Assembly: GCA_002699125.1 (NCBI GenBank)
Contig: PABI01000179.1
Span: 1 to 64,000 of the forward strand
Direction: 5' to 3'
DNA from: Anaerolineaceae bacterium
GTDB taxonomy: Bacteria > Chloroflexota > Anaerolineae > Promineifilales > Promineifilaceae
Length of the DNA: 64,000 nt
Numbering within the stretch: position 1 is the stretch's first letter; each line of letters opens with the position of its first letter. A model generated the notes under the pieces. It saw nothing but the letters and a program-made list of their open reading frames with translations. It was not told the DNA's origin and made no database searches. Positions 57,566 through 64,000 of the stretch are shown here, piece after piece. Made by a program: the position numbers and the translations under genes.

Positions 57566-58801
57566 TTAACTCCCTTCGTCGTCGGCTGTTTGCAGCGTCT
57601 CGCTGCTGCGCAGCCAATCGGCGGCCAATTGCTTGCCCGATTTAATCCATTTCTGGGCCAGTTCACGCTCTTCATCGGGGCGGTTCATGACAAAGGCGGC
57701 GATGAGACGGCCGTCTTCATCCAGCCACCACGTGCTAAACTCGCCATCTTCCACCGAACCACGGTGCACGGCCTGGGCTGCCTCTTGCGCATCGCCCCAA
57801 AATTCGTAGGAAAGATCAAACACATCAGAAAAAAAGTAGGGGATGTGCTCAAACGGTTGCAGTTCACCCAGCATGACGCAGGCAGCGTGTTTGCCCTGCG
57901 CCACGGCGTTATCCCAGTGCTCAATGTGTAACGGCCGTTCATACAACGTGCTGCGATAACGGGTCACATCACCAGCGGCCAACACATCCGGCAAGTTGGT
58001 TTCCAAAAAACGGTTGACGCGAATGGCGCCATCATCCAGCTGAAGGCCACTGTCGGTAAACAGATCGCTGTTGGCCGCCACGCCAATGCCGGCCACGACC
58101 ATATCCGCAGACAGCGTATCGCCTGATTTGGTTACCACGCCGGTCACTTTCTCTTCACCGCTGAAGGAGTCGATTTCCTTCTTGGGCAAAATCGTTACGC
58201 CTCGGTCACGGTAATATTTTTCAAAAAAAGCCGACATTTGTGGCGTGAAGAAAGCTTGCCAAACGCGCTCTTCAGGAAAAATCATCGTTGTTTCCACACC
58301 CTGACTTTGCAGTACAGAAGCGGTTTCCATGGCAATAAAGCTGCCGCCAATTACAACGGCTTTTTCTGCCTGCTGTGCCCGCTCACGAATTTGCTGCGCG
58401 TCGCCAACCTTACGCAAATAGAAAATGTTATCCAGATTGGCCCCCGGCAAATCAAACGTGTGGGGGGCGGCACCGGTAGCAATCAGCAGTTTTTCGTAAT
58501 TGATGGCTCCGTTTGTGGTGTACAGCTGTTTTTTGTCCAGGTTGACTTTGGTAACGGCCGTACCCAGCTTCAATTCAATATCATTTTCTTCATAAAAGTC
58601 TGGCTCGTTGATCAAAATATCATCAATGTTTTCCTCACCAGCCAAAAAATCTTTGGAGAGAGGCGGCCGTTCATAAGGCGGTGTGTTTTCGGCAGATACG
58701 ATACACAATTCACCCGCAGAAATGCCTTTTTGGGCAAACTCCTGGGCTGCGTACCCGGCCGTTAATCCACCGCCTAAAATGACATATTTAAAAGAATTCA
58801 T
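57566..58801 (-). CDS. NAD(P)H/FAD-dependent oxidoreductase (MDHAR/ferredoxin-reductase-like)
   Basis: The 411-residue flavoprotein belongs to the two-dinucleotide-binding-domain class. The FAD motif YVILGGGLTAGYAA (5-18) is followed by YERPPLSKDFL, the NAD(P) motif AVVIGGSFIAMETASVL and the second FAD motif DVLAAGDVTRYRS. The order matches monodehydroascorbate reductase, rubredoxin and ferredoxin reductases and AIF. The C-terminal domain resembles the reductase C-terminal domain. The redox partner is not evident. The start at 58801 gives a sensible N-terminus just before the FAD strand. Confidence 0.9.
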   Translation of the reverse strand: MNSFKYVILGGGLTAGYAAQEFAQKGISAGELCIVSAENTPPYERPPLSKDFLAGEENIDDILINEPDFYEENDIELKLGTAVTKVNLDKKQLYTTNGAINYEKLLIATGAAPHTFDLPGANLDNIFYLRKVGDAQQIRERAQQAEKAVVIGGSFIAMETASVLQSQGVETTMIFPEERVWQAFFTPQMSAFFEKYYRDRGVTILPKKEIDSFSGEEKVTGVVTKSGDTLSADMVVAGIGVAANSDLFTDSGLQLDDGAIRVNRFLETNLPDVLAAGDVTRYRSTLYERPLHIEHWDNAVAQGKHAACVMLGELQPFEHIPYFFSDVFDLSYEFWGDAQEAAQAVHRGSVEDGEFSTWWLDEDGRLIAAFVMNRPDEERELAQKWIKSGKQLAADWLRSSETLQTADDEGS

Positions 58802-58978
58802 TTTGGTTTGTTTACTCCTCATCGAACTTATTTATATTTTTAGCTACCTTAAGTATGAAGAGAAACCGGCACCATCACCATGCACCTCGTTATAGAACGA
58901 GGGTATAACAAGGGTATATTCTGGCTACAATCCGCCTAAAATGTGGGTTTTCAGAGGGACCTCTGGAGAGAAAACAGC

Positions 58979-60397
58979 TCAGGTGAACTTGTTCAGCACG
59001 GATTGGGCAGCGTGATAGCCACACATGCCATGCACACCGCCACCGGGCGGCGTTGCCGCGGAACAGAGGAAAAGATGGGGCAGCGGCGTGCTGTACGGAT
59101 TGAGGCGGGGTACGGGGCGGGTAAACAACTGCCGCCAATTTTGCACGCCGCCGTTGATGTCGCCGCCGATATAGTTGGCGTTGTACTGTTGAAAATCGTG
59201 GGTGGTCATCGTGTGGCGCGCCAGGATGGTGTCGCGAAAGCCGGGGGCAAAACGTTCCACCTGGGCCTCGATAGCCGCGGTCATGTCCACGGTGCTGCCG
59301 TGGGGCACATGGCAGTAAGCCCAGCCGGTATGTTGGCCATTGGGGGCGCGTGTATCGTCGAACAAACTTTGCTGGGTAACGAGGGTGTACGGCCGTTCCG
59401 CCACCTCGCCGCGCCAAATCATCCGCTCACTCAGCGCCATCTCGTCCAGCGTGGCCCCCAAATGAACCGTACCCGCCCGGCGGCACGCCTCCGCCCGCCA
59501 CGGAATCGGTTCGCTCAAAGCCCAATCCACCTTGAACACGCCTGCGCCGTAGCGGTACTTTTGCAACTGGCGACGGTAACCGGCGGGCAGTTCCTCCCCA
59601 GCAATGGCCAGGAGCTGGCGCGGCGTTACGTCCAGCAGGACGGCGCGGGCCGGCGGCAATGCGGCCAGCGACTTCACTTCATGGTTCAGCCCGATTTCGC
59701 CGCCCAGATCGGTGAAAAAGCCGGCCAGGGCGTCGGCAATAGACTGGCTACCTCCCTGCGGCAGCGGCCATCCGACCTTGTGGGCCAGCGTGCCCAGCAT
59801 CAGGCCAAAGGCGGCGGTGAGCGGCCATTCCAGCGGCATGATCGAATGACCGGCCAGCCCGGCAAACAGAGCGCGGGCTGGCTCGGTGCGGAAGAGCGTT
59901 TTGGCCAGCAGGGTGGTAGGCCAGACGGCCCGCAGGCCCAGTTTAGCCATCGCCAGGGGATGGCGCGGCAAGCGCAGCGGGCCTAGAAATTCGCGGGCGA
60001 TTTTGTCCCAATCGGCCACCAGCGGGGCAAAAAGGCGGCGGTAGCGGGAGCCATCGATGCCGAGGTTTGCGGCCGTTTCCTCAACAGATCGGTGCAGGGT
60101 AACGGCCGTGCCATCATCAAGCGGGTGGGCCAGGGGCAAATCCGGCTGAATCCAGCGCAAACCGTAATCCGCCAGGGGCAGGCTCTGGAAAAACGGCGAG
60201 CCCATCCCCAGCGGATGAATGGCGGAGCAGATATCGTGGCGAAAACCGGGCAGGGTCAATTCGGCCGTTCTCATGCCGCCGCCAACGGTGGCTTTGGCTT
60301 CCAGCAGCAGCACCCGCCACCCCTGCCGCACCAGCGTAATGCCTGCCGCCAGCCCATTCGGCCCGGAACCCACGATAATTGCATCATAGTCTGACAT
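58979..60397 (-). CDS. FAD-dependent oxidoreductase, phytoene desaturase-like (COG1233)
   Basis: The 472-residue protein has the FAD-binding start DAIIVGSGPNGLAAGITLVRQGWRVLLLEA and the GGGMRTAELTLPGFRHD segment of COG1233 proteins, an amine oxidase-like middle and the end LFLCSAATPPGGGVHGMCGYHAA, typical of carotenoid desaturase/isomerase relatives. Members of this branch are often found in non-pigmented bacteria and their substrate is unknown. There are no carotenoid genes nearby. It is monocistronic on the minus strand, divergent from a membrane protein gene. Confidence 0.87.
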   Translation of the reverse strand: MSDYDAIIVGSGPNGLAAGITLVRQGWRVLLLEAKATVGGGMRTAELTLPGFRHDICSAIHPLGMGSPFFQSLPLADYGLRWIQPDLPLAHPLDDGTAVTLHRSVEETAANLGIDGSRYRRLFAPLVADWDKIAREFLGPLRLPRHPLAMAKLGLRAVWPTTLLAKTLFRTEPARALFAGLAGHSIMPLEWPLTAAFGLMLGTLAHKVGWPLPQGGSQSIADALAGFFTDLGGEIGLNHEVKSLAALPPARAVLLDVTPRQLLAIAGEELPAGYRRQLQKYRYGAGVFKVDWALSEPIPWRAEACRRAGTVHLGATLDEMALSERMIWRGEVAERPYTLVTQQSLFDDTRAPNGQHTGWAYCHVPHGSTVDMTAAIEAQVERFAPGFRDTILARHTMTTHDFQQYNANYIGGDINGGVQNWRQLFTRPVPRLNPYSTPLPHLFLCSAATPPGGGVHGMCGYHAAQSVLNKFT

Positions 60398-60451
60398 GGC
60401 CAGATTATCTCATAGTTTTTGTGTGGCGAAAGTTTGCTAAAATTGGCGGCT

Positions 60452-61360
60452 ATGGCAACCAAGAACAAAACGGCCGAATTCCTCATCCATGAATACAGCT
60501 GGAACAAAGCCAGCCTGGAACTGCACGACGTGCAGCCGCTGTTCGGCGGCGTGGTTGTGCGGCTGCCCGGCTGGACCCACAGTCAGGCGTTTGTCAGCCG
60601 CATTGCGCCGGACGGCACGGAAATGAAGTACAAGCTGCCCCTCAAGTGGACCGAGGGCGAGAAGCAGAGTCTCATCCGTTTGTGTGTGGAACACGATTTC
60701 CTTACCATCCAGCCGCAAGAACGGCCCGGCGTCCCTGATGAAGCCCGCCCCAGCCTTACCTTGGGCAACAGCAAACATGAAAGCCACACCGTAGCCAAAT
60801 GGGCCGGTGTGGCCGACACTCGCTTTGACGCCATCTACCACGCCCTGCTGGCGCTGGCTGAACGCAGGCAGGAGTTCCAGCCAATCAAACCGCGCTTTAA
60901 CGCCTGGCAAAAGGGGTTGACGATTGCCGGCGTTTTGGCCGTGATACTGCTGCTCATCTGGGAGGCCTACGCTTTGGCCCAATCGTTGGTGGCAGCTCAA
61001 TGGCCGGACCAATTTGGCCTGCTCTTCTTTGGGCTGTTGCTGCTGGCGGCGCTGCTGCTCATCGTCATGCGCGGGCTGGCTGTTTTGGAGCGCAAGAAAG
61101 CCAGATGGAACCGCACCTACACGCATTTGTGGGTGGTTGGGATTGTAAATCTGCTTTTTTTTGTAGCCGTGATTGGCTTGTTTGGCCTGGGGGAAACGGC
61201 CGTTTCCCTCTGGCGCACTGATTCACTTCTGGCAGTTGGGGACGAGCGGCAGCTTTATGCGGTGGTGGGGTATACGGCCGTGTTTGCCGCCGGTTTTGTG
61301 CTGTTGGCTGCTGGTCTCATCATGCCCCGACTGCTCAACCTTGTTGACGACCGATTTTAG
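60452..61360 (+). CDS. Hypothetical membrane protein, 302 aa
   Basis: Not recognised. The first 145 residues are soluble, with a beta-rich start (AEFLIHEYSWNKASLELHDVQPLFGGVVVRL) and a FDAIYHALLALAERRQ helix. The C-terminal half has four predicted helices: about 162-182, 192-212, 227-250 and 270-292. ATG 60452 is chosen: no longer start has a better site, and the upstream TTG is inside a short AT-rich spacer. The downstream DUF6483 gene starts 9 nt later, so the two are probably co-transcribed. Confidence 0.7.
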   Translation: MATKNKTAEFLIHEYSWNKASLELHDVQPLFGGVVVRLPGWTHSQAFVSRIAPDGTEMKYKLPLKWTEGEKQSLIRLCVEHDFLTIQPQERPGVPDEARPSLTLGNSKHESHTVAKWAGVADTRFDAIYHALLALAERRQEFQPIKPRFNAWQKGLTIAGVLAVILLLIWEAYALAQSLVAAQWPDQFGLLFFGLLLLAALLLIVMRGLAVLERKKARWNRTYTHLWVVGIVNLLFFVAVIGLFGLGETAVSLWRTDSLLAVGDERQLYAVVGYTAVFAAGFVLLAAGLIMPRLLNLVDDRF

Positions 61361-61369
61361 AGGATTGTT

Positions 61370-62044
61370 ATGTACCGACGTGATTACATTATGCGCCAGA
61401 TTGAGTTTATGGTAGAGGTGCTGCAGCAGGTAACCGGACTGGCGCAGGAAAAACGTTACCAGGCGGCCATGTCCCTCATCGATGAATCGCTGGATAAGCT
61501 GTTTGGCTTGAACGGCACGCTCATCACCCGCCTGTTTGGCCGTGAGCCTTTGAGCCAGCTGACCTTTGGCGAAGAGGCCGATCTGAGCCAGGCAAAACTG
61601 ATTGCCGCCGCCGCTTTGCTAAAAGAAGCCGGGGAAATCCAGGCGGAACAGGGTGCCGAAAATGAAAGTTTTCAATCGTTCCTCACTGCCCTGGAACTGC
61701 TGCTAACCGGTTTGCTGAACCATGACGGTTCACCGCTGCCAGAATATGCCCCAGAAGTCGATGAAATGACAGAGATGCTGGCTGACTGGCATCTACCAAC
61801 CCATCTTAACAAGCTGCTGCTGCGCTATTACCACAAGCTGGGCCAGCTAGACAAAGCAGAGAATATGATCTTTGAAATGATTGAAGCAGAGCCAAAAGAT
61901 GAGGAGATTTTGAAACTAGGCATCACCTTCTATCAGCTTATCCTGACAGAAAGTGATGCCTATCTGGAATTGGGGAATTTGCCTCGTGAGGAAGCGGAGG
62001 CCAGTCTGGCTGAGCTATCGGCCCACCAAATAGATGGATTCTAG
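61370..62044 (+). CDS. DUF6483 family protein
   Basis: This 224-residue all-helical soluble protein starts MYRRDYIMRQIEFMVEVL and has paired helices typical of TPR-like proteins (ADLSQAKLIAAAALLKEAGE, LNKLLLRYYHKLGQLDKAENM). It matches my recollection of DUF6483, common in Chloroflexota and Firmicutes; function unknown. GAGG precedes the ATG. It follows a membrane protein gene at 9 nt. Its stop overlaps the convergent HAAS-like gene stop (CTAG shared). Confidence 0.8.
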   Translation: MYRRDYIMRQIEFMVEVLQQVTGLAQEKRYQAAMSLIDESLDKLFGLNGTLITRLFGREPLSQLTFGEEADLSQAKLIAAAALLKEAGEIQAEQGAENESFQSFLTALELLLTGLLNHDGSPLPEYAPEVDEMTEMLADWHLPTHLNKLLLRYYHKLGQLDKAENMIFEMIEAEPKDEEILKLGITFYQLILTESDAYLELGNLPREEAEASLAELSAHQIDGF

Positions 62045-63018
62045 GCCAGTTTTGATTTGATGAAGCTGCGCGGGGTAAACGGCCGTCCCAACAGCAGCCG
62101 GTACAGTTGGCCAAAAATCTCAAGAATGACGATGATGATAACAATCGCCAGAATGGATTTAGTAATAGTCGTAAAGAACGGCACCGTAGAAATTTCCTCA
62201 AGATTAAAGAAACGGTAAACTACGTATAGACCAAAGATTTCACTGCCCACTTCAATCCAGCGCGTGACCCGGTTCCACCGGCCTTGAATGAATACGATGG
62301 CTTTCAACACCACATCCAACAACAGCGAGGCGCTAAACAAGGGAATGAGGGCAATGAATTCGGCCGTGACCAGGGCAAAAAACCACGGATCTTCCTCGCC
62401 AAAATTAACACCACCAAACCAGTTGGGGAAAAAATTTAGCCAGGATAAAAACAGTAGGCCAAAGAAAATCCCTACCGCCAACTCTGCCCGATTGATACGA
62501 TCCGGGTCCTTGACTGGTGGCAGCTCGAATGGGTCCCATTCCTGCGCTTTTTTGTCGGGCAGTTCCAGCGAATCACCCGCCACGCGCTCAATGACGGCAA
62601 AGATGAACGTGACAATGCCCGCGTTCAAAATGGCGGAACGGCCGAATGAAAACGTCATGTCCAAAATGCGCCCAATCAAATCATCCCCAGCATTTTGCCA
62701 CAAAACCAAACCCAGCCACAGCAAATGCAGCACCCCGATAATGCTCACCGTGATGGCGACGACAACTTTGTAGGTGGGGAACAGCTTGGGCCCAATGAGC
62801 GATTCGGCCGGACGGTATTGGGCGGCCATTGTTTCCGGTGAGCCAAATTCGCGCAACAATGCGGCCGTCATTTTTGGCGTTGGCTCACCATCGCTCTGCT
62901 CTTCCAGCGTATCCAGCAGCAAAGAGCGCAGCTCCATTTCAATATCTGTCCGCATCTTGCGCGGTAGATTTTCGCCAACTTCATTCACATACCGATCAAT
63001 CATTTCATGTGTATCCAT
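62041..63018 (-). CDS. HAAS-domain membrane protein (PadR-linked)
   Basis: The N-terminal 65 residues (MIDRYVNEVGENLPRKMRTDIEMELRSLLLDTLEE, ALLREFGSPETMAAQYRP) match the HAAS signalling domain found in DUF1700-like and permease-prefix proteins. Six or so helices follow. HAAS proteins are typically encoded next to PadR regulators and couple membrane state to transcription. The PadR gene is directly upstream on the same strand (82-nt gap holding an inverted repeat), which fits. ATG 63018 has AGGAG about 9 nt upstream; a start 6 nt earlier is possible. Confidence 0.82.
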   Translation of the reverse strand: MDTHEMIDRYVNEVGENLPRKMRTDIEMELRSLLLDTLEEQSDGEPTPKMTAALLREFGSPETMAAQYRPAESLIGPKLFPTYKVVVAITVSIIGVLHLLWLGLVLWQNAGDDLIGRILDMTFSFGRSAILNAGIVTFIFAVIERVAGDSLELPDKKAQEWDPFELPPVKDPDRINRAELAVGIFFGLLFLSWLNFFPNWFGGVNFGEEDPWFFALVTAEFIALIPLFSASLLLDVVLKAIVFIQGRWNRVTRWIEVGSEIFGLYVVYRFFNLEEISTVPFFTTITKSILAIVIIIVILEIFGQLYRLLLGRPFTPRSFIKSKLA

Positions 63019-63037
63019 AATCATTTACTCCTGTTTT

Positions 63038-63107
63038 AGCCACACCGAGCAAAGAGATTTTAGAGAAAAAGTTTTTAATCTCATTCTCCTCTTTTTTCTC
63101 TGTGGCT
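63038..63107. repeat. Inverted repeat, CACAGAG/CTCTGTG-like, AT-rich copy
   Basis: AGCCACA (63038-63044) and TGTGGCT (63101-63107) enclose further GAGAAAAA/TTTTTCTC pairing. It lies in the PadR-HAAS operon and overlaps the PadR stop. Confidence 0.75.
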
Positions 63108-63466
63108 CATCCTTTCGATTTCAGGCCCAGCAGCTCGTTCATCACTACTACCAGGGCTTGCCATTCCTGGGTGAGATTGGCAAAAACCATCTCGCCCTCC
63201 TGGCTCATTTTGTAGTAACGGCGCGGGCGGGCATCGTCTATCACCTGCCAGTCGCTTTCCAGCAACCCCTGGGACTCCAGGCGGCGCAGCAAGGGATACA
63301 GGGTGCCTTCATTAATCTCCATCCCCTGCTCATCCAGCGACTGCTTGAGCGAGTAGCCGTACTGTTCTTCTTGCATCTGGCTCAGCACCGCCAGCATCAG
63401 CACGCCCCGGCGCAGCTCTAGCAAAAGTTTTTCGTAAAGTGCTTCTTTTTCGTTATTTGTTGCCAT
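63107..63466 (-). CDS. PadR family transcriptional regulator
   Basis: The 119-residue protein is a winged-HTH repressor of the short PadR-s2 type: LLLELRRGVLMLAVLSQMQEEQYGYSLKQSL, EINEGTLYPLLRRLESQGLLESDW (recognition helix and wing) and RRYYKMSQEGEM. The C-terminal helix mediates dimerisation. ATG 63466 lies only 7 nt after the -10 box, so the transcript is probably leaderless. A perfect palindrome fills the promoter spacer, so it most likely represses itself and the HAAS gene that follows. Confidence 0.92.
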   Translation of the reverse strand: MATNNEKEALYEKLLLELRRGVLMLAVLSQMQEEQYGYSLKQSLDEQGMEINEGTLYPLLRRLESQGLLESDWQVIDDARPRRYYKMSQEGEMVFANLTQEWQALVVVMNELLGLKSKG

Positions 63467-63473
63467 GCGGCGC

Positions 63474-63503
63474 ATTATACTGTATACCATACAGTATTGT
63501 CAA
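63474..63503 (-). promoter_or_regulatory. PadR promoter with operator, leaderless transcript
   Basis: On the minus strand TTGACA (63503-63498), 18 bp and TATAAT (63479-63474). The dyad ATACTGTAT (63477-63485) and ATACAGTAT (63489-63497) fills the spacer. The distance from -10 to ATG 63466 leaves no room for a ribosome site. Confidence 0.85.
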
Positions 63504-63542
63504 TACTCAAGTATTTTTGTTTAGAATTCAGGCAAAAAAAAT

Positions 63543-63568
63543 GACCGGGAAACGGCTGTTTCCCGGTC
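63543..63568 (-). terminator. Intrinsic terminator of the TetR gene
   Basis: GACCGGGAAAC (63543-63553) pairs with GTTTCCCGGTC (63558-63568). On the minus strand it is followed by ATTTTTTTT. Confidence 0.85.
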
Positions 63569-63597
63569 AATCTCAAAAGAAAGATGCCTTGTCACTT

Positions 63598-64000
63598 TTA
63601 CGGCAAGTCGCTCAAAATGCCGGACTGAATGGCTCCTTGCCTTAGCAAACGCAGCAAGGTGAGCGGTACTGCCTGAAATGCCAGGGGAGAAATAGGGAGA
63701 CGGCCGTTCAAAAACTGCTCTAGCAAAGTTAGCATCCCACCTACGTAAAAGGTCGCCAACACCAATATCTCTTGCTCGTCAAGCTCCGTTTCATGTTGCG
63801 AATATGTTTCTAAAAATGAGGCAATCGTCAACTCACGTACAGCAGAACTGGCATATTGAAGCGCCACACCAACCAGCCGTACTCGATTTGGATCAGCCAG
63901 ATCAATCTGCTGTGCTGAAACAAGCGCGCCCATTTCCCCAGTTGCAAAAAAATGATCAAGCATGTCCTGGTCAACCGCCTGATACATGCTCGTGAAAAAA
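63598..64000 (-). CDS. TetR family regulator, C-terminal part (window edge)
   Basis: The frame is open to the right edge, so the N-terminus with the HTH lies outside the window. The visible 134 residues begin FFHEMYQAVDQDMLDHF, the position where TetR proteins join the HTH to the ligand domain (KEELF-like), and continue with helices ALVSAQQIDLADPNRVRLVGVAL, ASSAVRELTIASFLETYSQ and ILVLATFYVGGMLTLLEQFL, the usual all-helical dimerisation and ligand domain. The assignment rests on this layout only. A terminator follows the stop. Confidence 0.6.
   Translation of the reverse strand, partial: FFTSMYQAVDQDMLDHFFATGEMGALVSAQQIDLADPNRVRLVGVALQYASSAVRELTIASFLETYSQHETELDEQEILVLATFYVGGMLTLLEQFLNGRLPISPLAFQAVPLTLLRLLRQGAIQSGILSDLP

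Larger units (their letters stand above)
1..64000. repeat. Highly iterated palindrome ACGGCCGT (HIP1-like), about 100 copies
   Basis: By hand I count about 99 exact copies of the self-complementary octamer ACGGCCGT, for example at 2341, 3473, 5891, 7075, 8328, 9353, 12069, 17228, 22856, 25134, a doublet near 28403-28418, 42580, 48071 and 61196. It is often extended to AACGGCCGTT. It lies in genes in all three phases (read as TAV, NGR/YGR or RP) and in gaps. Single-mismatch forms (gCGGCCGT, ACGGCCGa) are also frequent. The core CGGCCG is a restriction-methylation type hexamer, but no matching methylase is seen here. Confidence 0.9.

Noticed and set aside
1-64000. CRISPR arrays, tRNA, rRNA, integrases
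   Set aside because: I looked in gaps for regular spaced repeats, T-arm-like GTTCRA words, and recombinase motifs and saw none; the repeated palindromes are dispersed, not arrayed.

Overview
This 64 kb window is bacterial chromosome of moderately high G+C with closely packed genes on both strands. I saw no rRNA, tRNA, CRISPR array, transposase or phage gene. The gene content (transaldolase and glucose-6-phosphate isomerase encoded back to back as one fusion, a DUF6483 protein, many orphan NarL-type response regulators, MttB-like and WYL proteins, long intergenic hairpins) suggests a Chloroflexota member, probably Anaerolineae-like. That placement is an inference from gene content. The strongest genome-wide signature is the palindromic octamer ACGGCCGT. 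I count about 100 exact copies by eye, inside and outside genes, where roughly one would be expected. It behaves like the HIP1 iterated palindrome of cyanobacteria, but with a different sequence.

Layout. 1-3.5 kb: an AT-rich stretch almost without the octamer, holding two unknown proteins and a membrane M48-type metalloprotease. 3.6-6.8 kb: a membrane-anchored GON-domain protein, a DUF2277 protein, a stand-alone PEP/pyruvate-binding (PPDK_N) protein and an AT-rich orphan. 7-9.6 kb: an ABC exporter with an orphan response regulator. 9.6-11.9 kb (minus strand): phosphoesterase, Dam methylase and SAM methyltransferase in one operon. 12-17 kb: VOC protein, S10 carboxypeptidase, MttB-like methyltransferase, M20 peptidase. 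17-19 kb: a TipAL-like MerR regulator with a textbook 19-bp-spacer promoter, and a DUF2268 protease with a broken frame. 19-21.7 kb: a second ABC exporter (two permeases and one ATPase). 23-27.2 kb: transaldolase/Pgi and zwf, i.e. the oxidative pentose phosphate entry. 27-31 kb: DUF3267 protein, response regulator, secreted clan-A glycosidase, and a WYL regulator divergent from a GyrI-like protein. 31-35 kb: two small membrane proteins and a two-component system. 34.8-35.9 kb: a zinc ribbon, CsoR/CstR-like repressor and OsmC operon with a recognisable operator. 36-42 kb: glycosyltransferase, ATPase and glpABC. 42-46.6 kb: hybrid REC-kinase, DoxX, TPR protein, DipZ-like redoxin, plus a 39-residue small membrane protein. 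46.9-52 kb: panB-panE, nitroreductase, alpha/beta hydrolase with a structured leader, EamA transporter. 52-56.5 kb: a sugar ABC importer whose binding protein is an internal tandem duplication. 57-64 kb: a coiled-coil repeat protein, two flavoproteins, DUF6483, PadR-HAAS pair, and a TetR fragment at the edge.

Together these genes describe a heterotroph. Sugars enter through a XylFGH/Frc-like importer and feed Zwf, Tal and Pgi. Glycerol-3-phosphate is oxidised to the quinone pool by GlpABC, and pantoate is made by PanB and PanE. Several small regulators sit beside clear palindromic operators that overlap good sigma70-type promoters (MerR, WYL, CsoR/CstR, PadR and two sites of unknown owner).

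Most intergenic gaps hold a long inverted repeat. The arms recur as families: CACAGAG/CTCTGTG, ATCCGCAGATT/AATCTGCGGAT, GATGCGTGA/TCACGCATC, CCTCCCGCAGG and GGTCAATTTT. Two genes are interrupted exactly in poly-A runs (A8 and A9), so homopolymer sequencing error and genuine slippage both have to be considered.
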